Shown: positions 9,344 through 19,167, counted from the first letter of the stretch. The stretch is 64,000 nt of DNA from Flavobacterium psychrolimnae (GCF_003312425.1 NZ_QNUX01000001.1:1-64000); one strand, 5' to 3'. The notes: generated by a model not told the origin, from the sequence alone. Program-made: numbers and translations.

Positions 9344-9380
9344 TTGCTTTTTAAACATCTATATCGTAATATTGCAATAT
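9344..9380 (+). promoter_or_regulatory. ars operon promoter with overlapping ArsR operator
   Basis: TTG at 9344-9346, a 20-base spacer and TAATATTG at 9367-9374 form a promoter with one mismatch in the -7 box. An imperfect inverted repeat (8 of 10 positions paired) spans 9361-9380 and covers the -7 box. That is where an ArsR repressor would be expected to bind. Confidence 0.6.
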
Positions 9381-9392
9381 AAATATATAACG

Positions 9393-9725
9393 ATGGGAAT
9401 TACTAAATCAGAACATTTCACAGACGAGCAAAACGAGTTGGCAACTTTGGCGAAAGCCATAGGTCATCCAGCCCGAATTGCTATTATTCAGCACCTCATC
9501 AAAGTAAACAGTTGTGTGTGTGGCGATATTGTAAACGAACTGCCTCTGGCCCAACCTACCGTTTCGCAGCACTTGAAGGAACTAAAAAATGCCGGACTTA
9601 TAAAAGGCAATTTTGAAGGAAATGCCATTTGCTATTGCCTCAACGAAGAAGGTTTTAATAAAATAAAGGACTTTTTTCAGCACATCAATACCTATTTAGA
9701 AAACAAGAAAAATCAATGTTGCTAA
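9393..9725 (+). CDS. arsR: ArsR-family arsenic-responsive repressor
   Basis: A 110-aa winged-helix repressor. The CVC pair (C41 and C43) lies in the first DNA-binding helix region, as in metalloid-sensing ArsR/SmtB proteins. [20 protein letters not shown] (51-70) is the recognition helix-turn-helix, and the protein ends in a Cys-Cys tail. I use the ATG at 9393, because the longer frame opening at a TTG at 9372 would begin inside the promoter/operator. It heads a five-gene arsenic operon with short gaps. Arsenite binding should release it from the operator just upstream. Confidence 0.92.
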   Translation: MGITKSEHFTDEQNELATLAKAIGHPARIAIIQHLIKVNSCVCGDIVNELPLAQPTVSQHLKELKNAGLIKGNFEGNAICYCLNEEGFNKIKDFFQHINTYLENKKNQCC

Positions 9726-9744
9726 TTTTTAAATTACAAGAATC

Positions 9745-10215
9745 ATGAAATTATCAGAAATTAAAAAAGAGTTAAGCACGTTGGACAACGTTGCTTTTGT
9801 ATTGCCAAATGGGACCTATGTTCCAGAACATTTTCACGTAACTGAAGTAGGTTTAATCACCAAAAACTTCATTGATTGTGGTGGAAAAGTTCGAAAAGAA
9901 ACTGTGGTAAACTTTCAATTATGGGATGCCAATGACTTTGAACACCGTCTGAAACCTAAAAAATTATTGGATATAATTGAATTATCTGAGAAAGTATTAG
10001 GCATTGAAGATTATGAAGTAGAAGTTGAATTTCAAGCAGAAACTATTGGTAAATACGATATTGATTTCAACGGAACAGCTTTTACATTATTAAACAAACA
10101 AACTGCTTGTTTAGCAGAGGACCAATGCGGAATTCCAGCAGAAAAACAAAAAGTAAAATTATCCGAAATCCCAAGTCAAACCAATAGCTGCACTCCAGGT
10201 GGAGGTTGTTGCTAA
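9745..10215 (+). CDS. DUF6428-type arsenic-operon protein with Cys-rich tail
   Basis: A 156-aa protein I associate with the family DUF6428, often found in bacteroidotal ars operons; its function is not established. The N-terminal 115 residues look like a compact alpha/beta domain (NGTYVPEHFHVTEVG near 22-36, conserved His residues). The C-terminal end carries cysteines at about 122, 128, 149, 155 and 156 (ACLAEDQCG and SCTPGGGCC). Such clustered cysteines could bind As(III), by analogy with ArsD; this is inference. It lies 19 bases after arsR and 18 bases before the arsenate reductase gene. Confidence 0.82.
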   Translation: MKLSEIKKELSTLDNVAFVLPNGTYVPEHFHVTEVGLITKNFIDCGGKVRKETVVNFQLWDANDFEHRLKPKKLLDIIELSEKVLGIEDYEVEVEFQAETIGKYDIDFNGTAFTLLNKQTACLAEDQCGIPAEKQKVKLSEIPSQTNSCTPGGGCC

Positions 10216-10233
10216 TTTTTTTAAAACTGTAAA

Positions 10234-10869
10234 ATGGAACTAACCAAAACAACCCTATTTCCAGAAATTGCAAAAACAATTTCTTCTTTTAATTTCGAAA
10301 GGATTTCGGCAGAACGTAAAATCATTTTGCAACCACTTATTGATTTTATTCAAGCAAAAGCATCGAATCAACAACAAATTAGGTTAAACTTGATTTGTAC
10401 TCATAATTCCAGAAGAAGCCATTTATCTCAAGTTTGGGCACAAACTGCAGCGGCACATTTCAATATAAAAAATGTATTTTGCTATTCTGGTGGGACCGAA
10501 GCAACAGCTTTATTTCCAATGGCAGCTAAAACATTAGAACAGTCAGGATTTAAAATCAAAACCATCGCGGCAGGAACTAATCCTATTTATGCCATAAAAT
10601 ATGCGGAGAACGAGCATCCAATTATCGGTTTTTCTAAAACTTATGATGATGAATTTAATCCGAAAAGTGAATTTGCAGCGATATTGACTTGTTCGCAAGC
10701 TGATGGCGGTTGCCCATTTATTGCCGGTGCTGAAATGCGTATTCCAATCACTTTTGAAGATCCAAAAGCATTTGACAATACGCCTCAACAAGCAGAAAAA
10801 TATCAGGAACGCAGTTTGCAAATTGCAACCGAAATGTTTTATGTTTTCTCTCAAATAAAATCACAATAA
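10234..10869 (+). CDS. arsC: Thioredoxin-coupled arsenate reductase (LMW-phosphatase fold)
   Basis: A 211-aa protein with a low-molecular-weight tyrosine phosphatase loop, ICTHNSRRS, with nucleophile C55. A second pair, C153 and C160, is set in TCSQADGGCP. This matches the Cys10 plus Cys82-x6-Cys89 redox relay of the Staphylococcus-type thioredoxin-linked arsenate reductases. It is longer than those enzymes (about 130 aa) because of an extra N-terminal segment of roughly 45 residues. The position equivalent to Cys15 is Arg. It would reduce arsenate to arsenite for export by the next gene, whose start codon overlaps this stop (TAATG). Confidence 0.87.
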   Translation: MELTKTTLFPEIAKTISSFNFERISAERKIILQPLIDFIQAKASNQQQIRLNLICTHNSRRSHLSQVWAQTAAAHFNIKNVFCYSGGTEATALFPMAAKTLEQSGFKIKTIAAGTNPIYAIKYAENEHPIIGFSKTYDDEFNPKSEFAAILTCSQADGGCPFIAGAEMRIPITFEDPKAFDNTPQQAEKYQERSLQIATEMFYVFSQIKSQ

Positions 10870-11915
10870 TGGCTTCTAAAAAAAGATTAAATTTTCTCGA
10901 CAGTTATCTTACACTTTGGATTTTTCTCGCAATGGCGATTGGCGTTTCCATTGGATATTTTATACCATCCAGCAGCGGTTTCATCAATTCCTTTTCAAGC
11001 GGAACGACCAATGTTCCTTTGGCAATTGGATTGATATTAATGATGTATCCGCCTTTGACTAAAATTGATTTTTCAAAAATTCCTTTAATGTTTGAAAAAC
11101 CAAAATTACTTACTGCCTCTTTCTTTATCACCTGGATTGTTGGTCCATTTTTAATGTTTTCACTGGCAACATTCTTTTTGAAAGATTATCCGGAATACAT
11201 GATGGGTTTAATTATAATTGGTATTGCGCCTTGCATAGCAATGGTAATTGTCTGGAATGAATTAGCCGAGGGAAACAGAGAATTAACAGCGGGTTTAATC
11301 GGGATTAATAGTTTGCTTCAAGTGTTCTTCTTTAGTTTATATGCTTATTTCTATTTGGAAATCATGTTGCCGTTATTCGGAATAAAAGGGTTAGAATTAA
11401 ATATTACGATTGCTGAAATTGCTACAACAGTCGGGATTTATTTAGGGATTCCATTTGCATTAGCAGTAATTAGCCGTTATGCCATTAAGAAATTCATTGG
11501 TGACAAATGGTTCAATCAAAAGTTTATTCCGTTTGTTTCTCCCATTACTTTGATTGCGTTGCTTTTTACAATCGTAGTCATGTTTAGTTTAAAAGGGGAA
11601 ATGATTGTTGATTTGCCAATGGATGTGATTCGAATTGCCATTCCACTTGTCATTTTCTTCACCATTATGTTTTTCCTCATGTTTTTTGTTTCCAAAAAAA
11701 TCGGAGCCAATTATAGAGATGCCGTTGCGCTTTCATTCACTGCATCGGGAAATAATTTCGAATTAGCAATTGCAGTTTCCATTGGTGTATTCGGTATCAA
11801 TAGCGGACAGGCATTTGCAGGAGTTATTGGGCCATTAGTAGAAGTTCCTGCTTTGATTATTCTGGTAAATGTTGCTTTTTGGCTAAAGAAAAAATATTAC
11901 ACTAAAACAACTTAA
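10869..11915 (+). CDS. acr3: ACR3-family arsenite efflux permease
   Basis: A 348-aa inner-membrane transporter with about ten hydrophobic segments and the ACR3 hallmarks: the IGIAPCIAMVIVWNELAEG region with its conserved Cys, and a FTASGNNFELAIAVSIGVFG stretch near residues 290-315. It exports arsenite made by the reductase. Its ATG overlaps the stop of the reductase gene by one base, which suggests translational coupling. The family assignment is firm. Confidence 0.93.
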   Translation: MASKKRLNFLDSYLTLWIFLAMAIGVSIGYFIPSSSGFINSFSSGTTNVPLAIGLILMMYPPLTKIDFSKIPLMFEKPKLLTASFFITWIVGPFLMFSLATFFLKDYPEYMMGLIIIGIAPCIAMVIVWNELAEGNRELTAGLIGINSLLQVFFFSLYAYFYLEIMLPLFGIKGLELNITIAEIATTVGIYLGIPFALAVISRYAIKKFIGDKWFNQKFIPFVSPITLIALLFTIVVMFSLKGEMIVDLPMDVIRIAIPLVIFFTIMFFLMFFVSKKIGANYRDAVALSFTASGNNFELAIAVSIGVFGINSGQAFAGVIGPLVEVPALIILVNVAFWLKKKYYTKTT

Positions 11916-11927
11916 AGTAAAATCCCA

Positions 11928-12986
11928 ATGCACAAAATTCTAGATGTTATTGTTATTGGCGGCGGACAAAGCGGATTAGCTTGCGGATATTATTTACGAC
12001 GCCATAAACTCAACTTTCTCCTCTTAGACAAAGAAGAAAAGTGCGGTGGCGCTTGGCTTCATGCTTGGGACAGTCTCACGCTTTTTTCTCCAGCCGAACA
12101 CAGTTCTCTTCCAGGCTGGCTGATGCCAAAATCTAAGAATCTGTTTCCTTTAAAGCAAGAAGTAATTGATTATTTGTGCCAATATGAAAAACGTTACGAA
12201 CTGCCAATAGAGCGCTCCGTTAATGTAGAAAACATAACTTCTGAAAATAAAATATTCAAAGTTTACACCAATAAAGGAATCTATTTTTCAAAAGCAATTA
12301 TTGCCGCGGCGGGAACTTGGAGCAACCCTTTTATTCCAAAGATTAAAGGAATAGAAACTTTCAAAGGAATTCAAATCCATTCTGCTAATTATAAAAATCC
12401 GGAAGAGTATAGGAATTTAAAAGTTCTGGTTGTTGGCGAAGGAAATTCAGGTGCGCAAATTGTAGCAGAAGTTTCTAAAGTTACCACCGTGAAATGGTCT
12501 ACCAGAAAACCACCACAATATTTACCGGATGAAGTGGACGGGTTTTATCTTTTTAATGTGGCAACCGCCAAATACAATGCTGAAAAAGAAGGAAAACCAT
12601 TTAATGCTGCCAATTATGATTTGGGAAATATTGTAATAGTGCCACCAGTAAAAGAAGCTCGATCCAGAGGAGTTTTGATTTCAAGCGGCAGTTTTGAAAG
12701 CATGCATGAAAACGGTGTGATTTGGTCTGACGGAACCAAAGAAGATTTTGATGCGATAATCTGGTGTACCGGTTTTGGTTATGCAACCTCTTTTTTGAAA
12801 AATATAGTTTCTGCAGATGAACGTGGCATTGTAAAAACTGAAGAAAGCAAAGCAATTGAAGTTCCCGGATTGTGGTTGACAGGTTACGGCAGTTGGACTG
12901 GTTACGCCTCAGCAACACTCATTGGAATAAACAGAAATGCCAAACAAACCTGTACCGAAATCATAGAATATCTGAAGCAAATCTAA
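11928..12986 (+). CDS. arsO: ArsO-type NAD(P)H-dependent flavin monooxygenase
   Basis: A 352-aa flavoprotein with two Rossmann motifs: FAD-binding GGGQSG (11-16) and NADPH-binding GEGNSG (170-175). A flavin-monooxygenase fingerprint FKGIQIHSANY lies at 145-155. It sits 12 bases after acr3, the usual place for ArsO. The reaction of ArsO enzymes is not well fixed; oxidation of an arsenical is the common suggestion. It ends the ars operon and faces the DUF389 gene across 46 bases. Confidence 0.85.
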   Translation: MHKILDVIVIGGGQSGLACGYYLRRHKLNFLLLDKEEKCGGAWLHAWDSLTLFSPAEHSSLPGWLMPKSKNLFPLKQEVIDYLCQYEKRYELPIERSVNVENITSENKIFKVYTNKGIYFSKAIIAAAGTWSNPFIPKIKGIETFKGIQIHSANYKNPEEYRNLKVLVVGEGNSGAQIVAEVSKVTTVKWSTRKPPQYLPDEVDGFYLFNVATAKYNAEKEGKPFNAANYDLGNIVIVPPVKEARSRGVLISSGSFESMHENGVIWSDGTKEDFDAIIWCTGFGYATSFLKNIVSADERGIVKTEESKAIEVPGLWLTGYGSWTGYASATLIGINRNAKQTCTEIIEYLKQI

Positions 12987-13032
12987 ATCCGTTTATCATA
13001 AAAATTAGTTCATTCCAATAGTTTAAACGAAT

Positions 13033-14328
13033 TTATTGTCTTTTATAAATTTCAACAACATCCGTTTTGAATTTGTTTTTTAACCATGCAGCCAACTTTT
13101 GTTTTTCGGCAGTATTGATATCTGTTTTACTTTCATAAAGAACAACTGTAATCACTTTTTTGGTCGCCATTTTTTCATTAAAGACATGATTTGCAATGGC
13201 AATATTCTCAATATCAGGAAACAAAATCTTAGTTTCATTCAAAATAGCATTGTTATCGAATTTCAAAGAAGTAATTTGACTTTGTAGCTTGGCAATAATC
13301 AAATCTTTCTCACTCATCGTTTTATTGTTAAAAGTGATTTCATTCAAAATATCCTGCTTTAAATCGGTTGTGTCTTGAATAATATTTAATACCGTATTTT
13401 TCAATTCATACGTTTTCAATTTTCCGTTAAGTTCTTTTATTTCGTCCTTATCCAATCTTTTTCTTAAAAAAGCAATATCTATTTTTTTTGGATTTGACGT
13501 GAACTGCGTTTTTTTGTACAGAACAGTAAACCCTTTATCAATAAACTCTACTTTTAAAAATTGTTCTACTTTTTGCTTGTATTTTTTTTCTTGAAAAAGC
13601 TGATACGCAAAAAATATACTCGGTACAATTAAAGCTAAAGTCAGAAAAGAAATCATATACTTCACTTTTTTTTCCGTCTTTACATTCGTTTGTTTAACAA
13701 TTGGATATTTTAAATATTTGACAATTATAAAGGTTGCAATACATATAAAAACACAATTGATAGTATACAAATACATCGCACCAAAAAAGAATTTAAAATT
13801 CCCCAAAGCCAAACCGTAACCCGCCGTACACAAAGGCGGCATCAATGCCGTTGCAATAGCAACACCGGGAATTGGATTTCCTTTATCTACCCTTGTAATG
13901 GCTATTACACCAACCAGTCCTCCAAAAAAAGCGATGAAAATATCGTAAATATTAGGTGATGTTCTAGCCAAAAGTTCCGACTGTGTATCTTTGAAAGGGC
14001 TTAAATAAAAGTAAACAGTGGAAACCACCAAACTCACCACCGTAGCAATAAGCAAATTTTTAAGTGATCTTTTAAGCAGATTAAAATCATAAATTCCCAA
14101 ACCAAAACCAGCTCCAACGATAGGTCCCATCAAAGGTGAAATTAGCATAGCTCCAATAATTACCGCAGTTGAATTTACATTCAGTCCTACAGAAGCCACT
14201 ACAATTGCACAGGCCAAAATCCACAAGTTGGATCCTCGAAAAGAGATGTTTGATGTAACATTGTCTAAGACTTTCTTTTTGTCTTCTTCTCCGCTATGTA
14301 GGTCAATAAAATTTACTACTTTATTCAT
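13033..14328 (-). CDS. DUF389-family membrane protein
   Basis: A 431-aa membrane protein of the DUF389 (TIGR00341-like) family, function not known. The N-terminal half has about six membrane segments with the hallmark AVIIGAMLISPLMGPIVGAG (residues about 56-75) and ALMPPLCTAGYGLA. The C-terminal half, from about residue 250, is a soluble domain rich in Lys with predicted helices and strands. It converges on arsO and has its own long upstream region. No partner gene is evident. Confidence 0.87.
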   Translation of the reverse strand: MNKVVNFIDLHSGEEDKKKVLDNVTSNISFRGSNLWILACAIVVASVGLNVNSTAVIIGAMLISPLMGPIVGAGFGLGIYDFNLLKRSLKNLLIATVVSLVVSTVYFYLSPFKDTQSELLARTSPNIYDIFIAFFGGLVGVIAITRVDKGNPIPGVAIATALMPPLCTAGYGLALGNFKFFFGAMYLYTINCVFICIATFIIVKYLKYPIVKQTNVKTEKKVKYMISFLTLALIVPSIFFAYQLFQEKKYKQKVEQFLKVEFIDKGFTVLYKKTQFTSNPKKIDIAFLRKRLDKDEIKELNGKLKTYELKNTVLNIIQDTTDLKQDILNEITFNNKTMSEKDLIIAKLQSQITSLKFDNNAILNETKILFPDIENIAIANHVFNEKMATKKVITVVLYESKTDINTAEKQKLAAWLKNKFKTDVVEIYKRQ

Positions 14329-14753
14329 GCTTCTTTGTTGTATTACTTTTCAAGATTAATTGTTTAATCCGAATTTTATGGTTGTAATGATCAGTGAAGT
14401 CAGCAAGATAAACAATTTTGAAGTAATTAAAGGTTTCAAAATTCATCTATTAAAATATTTAAACTTAAAAATTTTTATCTAAATCCTGATCCTAATAGTC
14501 CGTCAAAAACATAGTAAAAGCTTTTTTTAATTCTTCGCATTGATTTTAAGTATGCTTTTCTGGAAGGCAGATGATATATCAGATACCAAATCAAATTTTG
14601 AAAACAGCTATTTTTATGGATTTAATTTTTTTATCGATTAAATTTTAAGTTATCAATAATAAAACAACATTCAAACATTTTTATTAAACATAATATATCA
14701 TAATTAACATTTTATTTAGATATTTGACACAAATAATCTTAAATAATCCAAAA
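14329..14753. other. Divergent intergenic region ahead of susC
   Basis: About 425 AT-rich bases between the divergent DUF389 and SusC genes. No coding frame is supported. I looked for full TTG / TAnnTTTG promoters on both strands and saw only partial ones (TAATCTTG leftward near 14350, GATATTTG rightward near 14718). The rest holds nothing I can name. Confidence 0.5.
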
Positions 14754-17741
14754 ATGAAAATTAAATTCAAACATTTTTTGAGTTTACTAATTGTACTCTC
14801 CGTACAATTGACATTTGCTCAAGAAAGTACAGTGTCAGGTAAAGTTACCGACATGGGTGGCCTTCCCGTTCCAGGTGCTAATATTGTAGTAAAAGGAACT
14901 ACTATCAGCGCTCAAACAGGTTTTGATGGTGATTTTACCATTAACGCAAAAAAAGGACAAATTTTAATCGTCAGTTTTATAGGAATGAAAACGGTAGAAA
15001 TTCCTGTATCTGCTTCAATGCTGATTAAATTAAGTGACGCCTCCAATCAATTAGAAACTGTAGTTGTTGTGGGTTACGGAACTCAAAGCAAAAAGAAACT
15101 AACGGATAATATTGCTCGTGTAACAGCAAAAGACATCCAACAAATTCCTGTATCAAATGTGCAAAATGCTTTAGTTGGTAAATTAGCGGGTGTTCAAATC
15201 ACGCAGACCAATGGTAAAGTTGATGGAGGAATAAACATTCGTGTACGTGGTGCTGCCAGTATTAGTGCGGGAACACAACCCCTATATGTTTTGGACGGAA
15301 TTCCTTTGGTAACTACAAATGAATCCAGTAACGGCGCACCAACCAACCCGCTGCTAACTTTAAGCCCAAACGAAATTGAATCTATTGATGTCCTAAAAGA
15401 TGCATCATCTGCAGCGATTTATGGAGCCAGAGGTGCTAATGGTGTGGTATTAATAACTACTAAACGAGGAAAAGAGGGTAAAGGAACTTTCTCTATCAAC
15501 CTTTCTCAAGGAGTTAGTCAAGCTACTAACAAAAGAAAATGGTTGAATGCAGACCAATACATAGAATTATTCACAGAAGCTTCCATTAATGGACTTGGTG
15601 ATGCGGCGGAAGCGGAAGACGCTTTCGATTCCTTTGCAGTAGGTACAGATTGGAGAAACAGAGAAGTAGACACCGATTGGCAGGATACTGCATTTCAGGA
15701 CGGATTCAATACCGATGCTGATTTTTCAGTATCTGGAGGAGATGCGAATACACGCTATTTCTTTTCTGGAGCTTACAACAATACGACAGGAATCATCAAT
15801 AGTAATGCGTTAGAGAGAGTAACTGCGCGTACAAATGTATCGCATAAGCTTTCTGACCGATTCACTGCAGGTATGAATTTAAGTTTCTCCAGATCAGAAA
15901 TTAGTCGTGTTCAAGATGACAACTCTTTCACAACTCCTTTGCAAGCTGTAGCGCAATCGCCATTGTCTCCTGATCGTTTTGAAGATGGAACAGCTAATCC
16001 AAATACATTGTATGCTAATTATTTATTAGCCATTGACAATTCATTTTGGAAAACATTAATGAGAAGAGTTACCGGAAAAGTGTACGGAGAATTTAAAATT
16101 ATTCCTTCCTTAAAGGCTAATTCTGATTTTTCTTATGACCTTTTATCACAAACAGAAGATGCTTGGTACGGTAAAGATTCTCCTTTTATGGCTACCGATG
16201 GTGAAGCTTACGCCACTTCTGTAAATAATGAGACCTATATTTTCAGTAATTATTTGACCTTTGACAAAACCTTTGGAGAGAAACATGATATTAATGCCGT
16301 TGCCGGTATGGAATTCAATAAATTCAATCGCAGGTTTCAAAGTGTGACCAGTATTTATTTTCCAAATGACTCGTTCCAAACCGTAGATGGTGGAGCAGAA
16401 GTATCTGCAGGTTCTGGAAATGAAACAGATTACACCTTTGTTTCTCAATTTGGCCGAATCACTTATTCATTCGATGATAAATACATTTTCAAAGCAAGTA
16501 TTCGTCGTGATGGTTCTTCTCGTTTTGGTAAAAATGAACGATTTGGAACTTTTCCAGCCTTCTCAGCTGGTTGGATAATTTCAGAAGAAAGCTTCTTAAA
16601 AGACAATGCTACTTTGACATTTTTAAAATTAAAAGGAAGTTGGGGTAAATTAGGAAATGCAGAATTAGGAAATTTTGCTTCTCGCCAATTGTACGGTTCA
16701 AATCCGTATAACTTAAAATCAGGACTTTCGTTCACGCAAGCCGGAAATGATAATCTTACTTGGGAAAAATCTACGCAAATCGATTTTGGTGTTGAATTTG
16801 GTTTATTAAACCGAATCAGCGTTGAAGCGGATTATTATAAAAAAAATACCGATGGATTATTGTTTAGCGTACCATTAGCTTTAAGTTCTGGTGCAACTTC
16901 CATTAATCAAAATATTGGTGAAGTTCAAAGTAGTGGTGTCGAATTTACTTTAAACACAAAAAATATTGATTCTGATAAACTAAAATGGAATACTAGCTTA
17001 AATATTACCACAAATCAATCTGAAGTAATATCGATGCCTAACAATAACAAAGACATCATTGGTACATTTACTATTAACAGAGTTGGAGAAAATATATCTT
17101 CCTTTTTCTTGGCAGAATATGCCGGAGTTGATCCTGCTAACGGTGACGCTTTATATGTAAAAAACACTCTTCTTGCTGATGGATCTTTGGACAAATCAAC
17201 TACAAATGATTATGCCGAGGCGTCAAGAGTTGTTTCAGGAAATCCATTCCCAACCTTGATGGCTGGTATGACTAACACTATTAATTATAAAGGGATTGAT
17301 TTTTCTTTTACTTTCCAAGGAGAATGGGGCGCCAGTATTTATAACTCAGCTGGTAAATACCAATCTGTAGCTGCTGATTATTTTGACAACCAAACTGTTG
17401 ATCAATTGGATCGTTGGCAAAATCCTGGAGACATCACTAATGTTCCTCAAGCCAGATTATATGGTAGCAACGGAACTGGGGAATCTACACGATTTTTAGA
17501 TAAATCTGATTTTGTACGTTTAAGAAACCTAACCATAGGATATTCACTTTCCGGGAATGCTATTAAAGAACTTGGAATGAGCAGCGTTCGTCTTTACGCA
17601 ACGGGTGTCAACTTGCTTACATTCACAAACTATTCTGGTTATGACCCAGAAGCAAGAAGAGATGATACAGGTATTGGAGAAGAATTTTATTCTGCACCAC
17701 CTGCAAGAACAATTGCTTTAGGAGTAAATATTAATTTTTAA
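14754..17741 (+). CDS. SusC/RagA-type TonB-dependent outer membrane transporter
   Basis: A 995-aa outer-membrane receptor. The signal peptide covers residues 1-22 (ending TFAQ). A CarboxypepD_reg-like domain follows at about 25-100 (VSGKVTDMGGLPVPGANIVVKG). The TonB-box region VVVVGYGTQ comes next, then the plug domain (LAGVQITQTNGKVDGG, LYVLDGIPL) and a large beta-barrel with SSAAIYGARGANGVVLITTK. The start at 14754 gives a proper signal peptide; an upstream TTG frame at 14724 does not. It is paired with a SusD gene 11 bases downstream and would import an oligomeric nutrient in an energised way. No glycosidase, peptidase or sigma/anti-sigma pair lies beside it, so the substrate is unknown. 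Confidence 0.92.
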   Translation: MKIKFKHFLSLLIVLSVQLTFAQESTVSGKVTDMGGLPVPGANIVVKGTTISAQTGFDGDFTINAKKGQILIVSFIGMKTVEIPVSASMLIKLSDASNQLETVVVVGYGTQSKKKLTDNIARVTAKDIQQIPVSNVQNALVGKLAGVQITQTNGKVDGGINIRVRGAASISAGTQPLYVLDGIPLVTTNESSNGAPTNPLLTLSPNEIESIDVLKDASSAAIYGARGANGVVLITTKRGKEGKGTFSINLSQGVSQATNKRKWLNADQYIELFTEASINGLGDAAEAEDAFDSFAVGTDWRNREVDTDWQDTAFQDGFNTDADFSVSGGDANTRYFFSGAYNNTTGIINSNALERVTARTNVSHKLSDRFTAGMNLSFSRSEISRVQDDNSFTTPLQAVAQSPLSPDRFEDGTANPNTLYANYLLAIDNSFWKTLMRRVTGKVYGEFKIIPSLKANSDFSYDLLSQTEDAWYGKDSPFMATDGEAYATSVNNETYIFSNYLTFDKTFGEKHDINAVAGMEFNKFNRRFQSVTSIYFPNDSFQTVDGGAEVSAGSGNETDYTFVSQFGRITYSFDDKYIFKASIRRDGSSRFGKNERFGTFPAFSAGWIISEESFLKDNATLTFLKLKGSWGKLGNAELGNFASRQLYGSNPYNLKSGLSFTQAGNDNLTWEKSTQIDFGVEFGLLNRISVEADYYKKNTDGLLFSVPLALSSGATSINQNIGEVQSSGVEFTLNTKNIDSDKLKWNTSLNITTNQSEVISMPNNNKDIIGTFTINRVGENISSFFLAEYAGVDPANGDALYVKNTLLADGSLDKSTTNDYAEASRVVSGNPFPTLMAGMTNTINYKGIDFSFTFQGEWGASIYNSAGKYQSVAADYFDNQTVDQLDRWQNPGDITNVPQARLYGSNGTGESTRFLDKSDFVRLRNLTIGYSLSGNAIKELGMSSVRLYATGVNLLTFTNYSGYDPEARRDDTGIGEEFYSAPPARTIALGVNINF

Positions 17742-17752
17742 AAATTAAAAAA

Positions 17753-19144
17753 ATGAAATCAAATAAATTAATCTTATTTATTCTTTTCGCTACTTTTTTT
17801 GCAAGTTGTGATAATGAATTAGAAATTGATCCGAAACAAAATGAGGATGCAACAGTAACATTAAGTACGGAAACTGGTATCACTAACATATTAACAGGTG
17901 CGTATGCTATTGCGGCTGACGGCGATGTTTACGGAGGTCGCATATTGACTTCTGCAGATTTATTAGCACAAACCGGAATAACAGCAACCACTGATTTTAG
18001 ATGGAGAGGAACTTTTGGTGAATGCCGACAATTTTACTCTAAAAGTATTCTTGTTAACAATGCTTTTGTTCAGCAAATCTATGCTAGAAATTATCAAATA
18101 ATAAATGCAGCCAACACTGTTATTGAAAATATAGATAAAGTCCAAGATACTGAAAGACAAACAACAATGGTTGCCGAGGCTAATTTTTTAAGGTCAATGG
18201 CATACTTTGATTTGGTTCGTTTCTTTGCAAAACCATACGAAGCAGGTCAGGCAAATCCACAATTAGGTGTGGTTATACGACCAAATGCCATCTATGATTT
18301 TACTATTGATTTAGCAAAAGAAAGAAGCACTGTTGACGAAGTATATACAGTAATAATTGCAGGTTTGAATCTAGCTTACAATGACCTTCCGGAAGACAAT
18401 AGTTTTTATGCTGATAAATATGCTGCCAAAGCGTTGTTAGCAAGAGTTTATCTTCAACAAGGAAATTATCCTGCGGCCAGAGATGCGGCTCATGATGTAA
18501 TTGAAAATAGCGGACGCAGTTTATCTGCGAGATATGCTAATGCTTTTAATCATGATGAAAACCAAAGCGAGGATATTTTTGCAATCCAAATCACAAAACA
18601 AACTGGAGAAAATGAAATGACCAATTTATATGCTTCTGAAAATAATGGTGGTCGTGGTGGCGATATCGAAATCAGATCTACTTATTTAGCTAAATTTACA
18701 GATCCTGCTGATGAAAGACGCAACTTTAATTACATCAACCCGGACAATGGCAGAAGATTGACTTCTAAATATACCAACCAATTTGGCGATGTTCCGTTAA
18801 TTCGTTTGGCTGAAATGTATCTTATCAGAGCGGAAGCTAATTTTAGAGCTGGAACTTTTACAGGAAATACACCGGTAGCTGATATTAATTTATTGAGAAC
18901 ACGTGCAAATGCTACAAACTTCCTTACGGTAAACTTAGCTACAATTTTAAGAGAACGCGAATTAGAATTAGCAATGGAAGGTTTTGCCATTCATGATTTA
19001 AAAAGAACAAAAGCTTCAATTGATGTTTTTGCTGATGGAACAGAATTAATTCCATATAATGACAACTCTTTGGTATTCCCTATTCCTTTAAGAGAAATGG
19101 ATACCAACAGTAAAATCAGTCAAAATCCTGGATACGGAGGATAA
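17753..19144 (+). CDS. SusD/RagB-type nutrient-binding lipoprotein
   Basis: A 463-aa surface lipoprotein with signal peptide and lipobox Cys (FFASCDNELEIDPKQ, Cys near residue 19). The typical SusD helices and TPR-like units follow, including FLRSMAYFDLVRFFAKPY and the C-terminal RLAEMYLIRAEANFRAG and IRERE-like LRERELELAMEGF signatures. It caps the SusC barrel and captures ligand. The gene starts 11 bases after susC and ends before a strong hairpin terminator. Ligand unknown. Confidence 0.92.
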   Translation: MKSNKLILFILFATFFASCDNELEIDPKQNEDATVTLSTETGITNILTGAYAIAADGDVYGGRILTSADLLAQTGITATTDFRWRGTFGECRQFYSKSILVNNAFVQQIYARNYQIINAANTVIENIDKVQDTERQTTMVAEANFLRSMAYFDLVRFFAKPYEAGQANPQLGVVIRPNAIYDFTIDLAKERSTVDEVYTVIIAGLNLAYNDLPEDNSFYADKYAAKALLARVYLQQGNYPAARDAAHDVIENSGRSLSARYANAFNHDENQSEDIFAIQITKQTGENEMTNLYASENNGGRGGDIEIRSTYLAKFTDPADERRNFNYINPDNGRRLTSKYTNQFGDVPLIRLAEMYLIRAEANFRAGTFTGNTPVADINLLRTRANATNFLTVNLATILRERELELAMEGFAIHDLKRTKASIDVFADGTELIPYNDNSLVFPIPLREMDTNSKISQNPGYGG

Positions 19145-19167
19145 TCCAATTCCAATTTATTAGATAC

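Noticed and set aside
10082-10279. 65-aa minus-strand frame in the ars operon
   Set aside because: Shadow of the DUF6428 and arsC genes on the opposite strand.
14724-14753. TTG start for SusC
   Set aside because: It adds ten residues ahead of a normal signal peptide; the ATG at 14754 is better.
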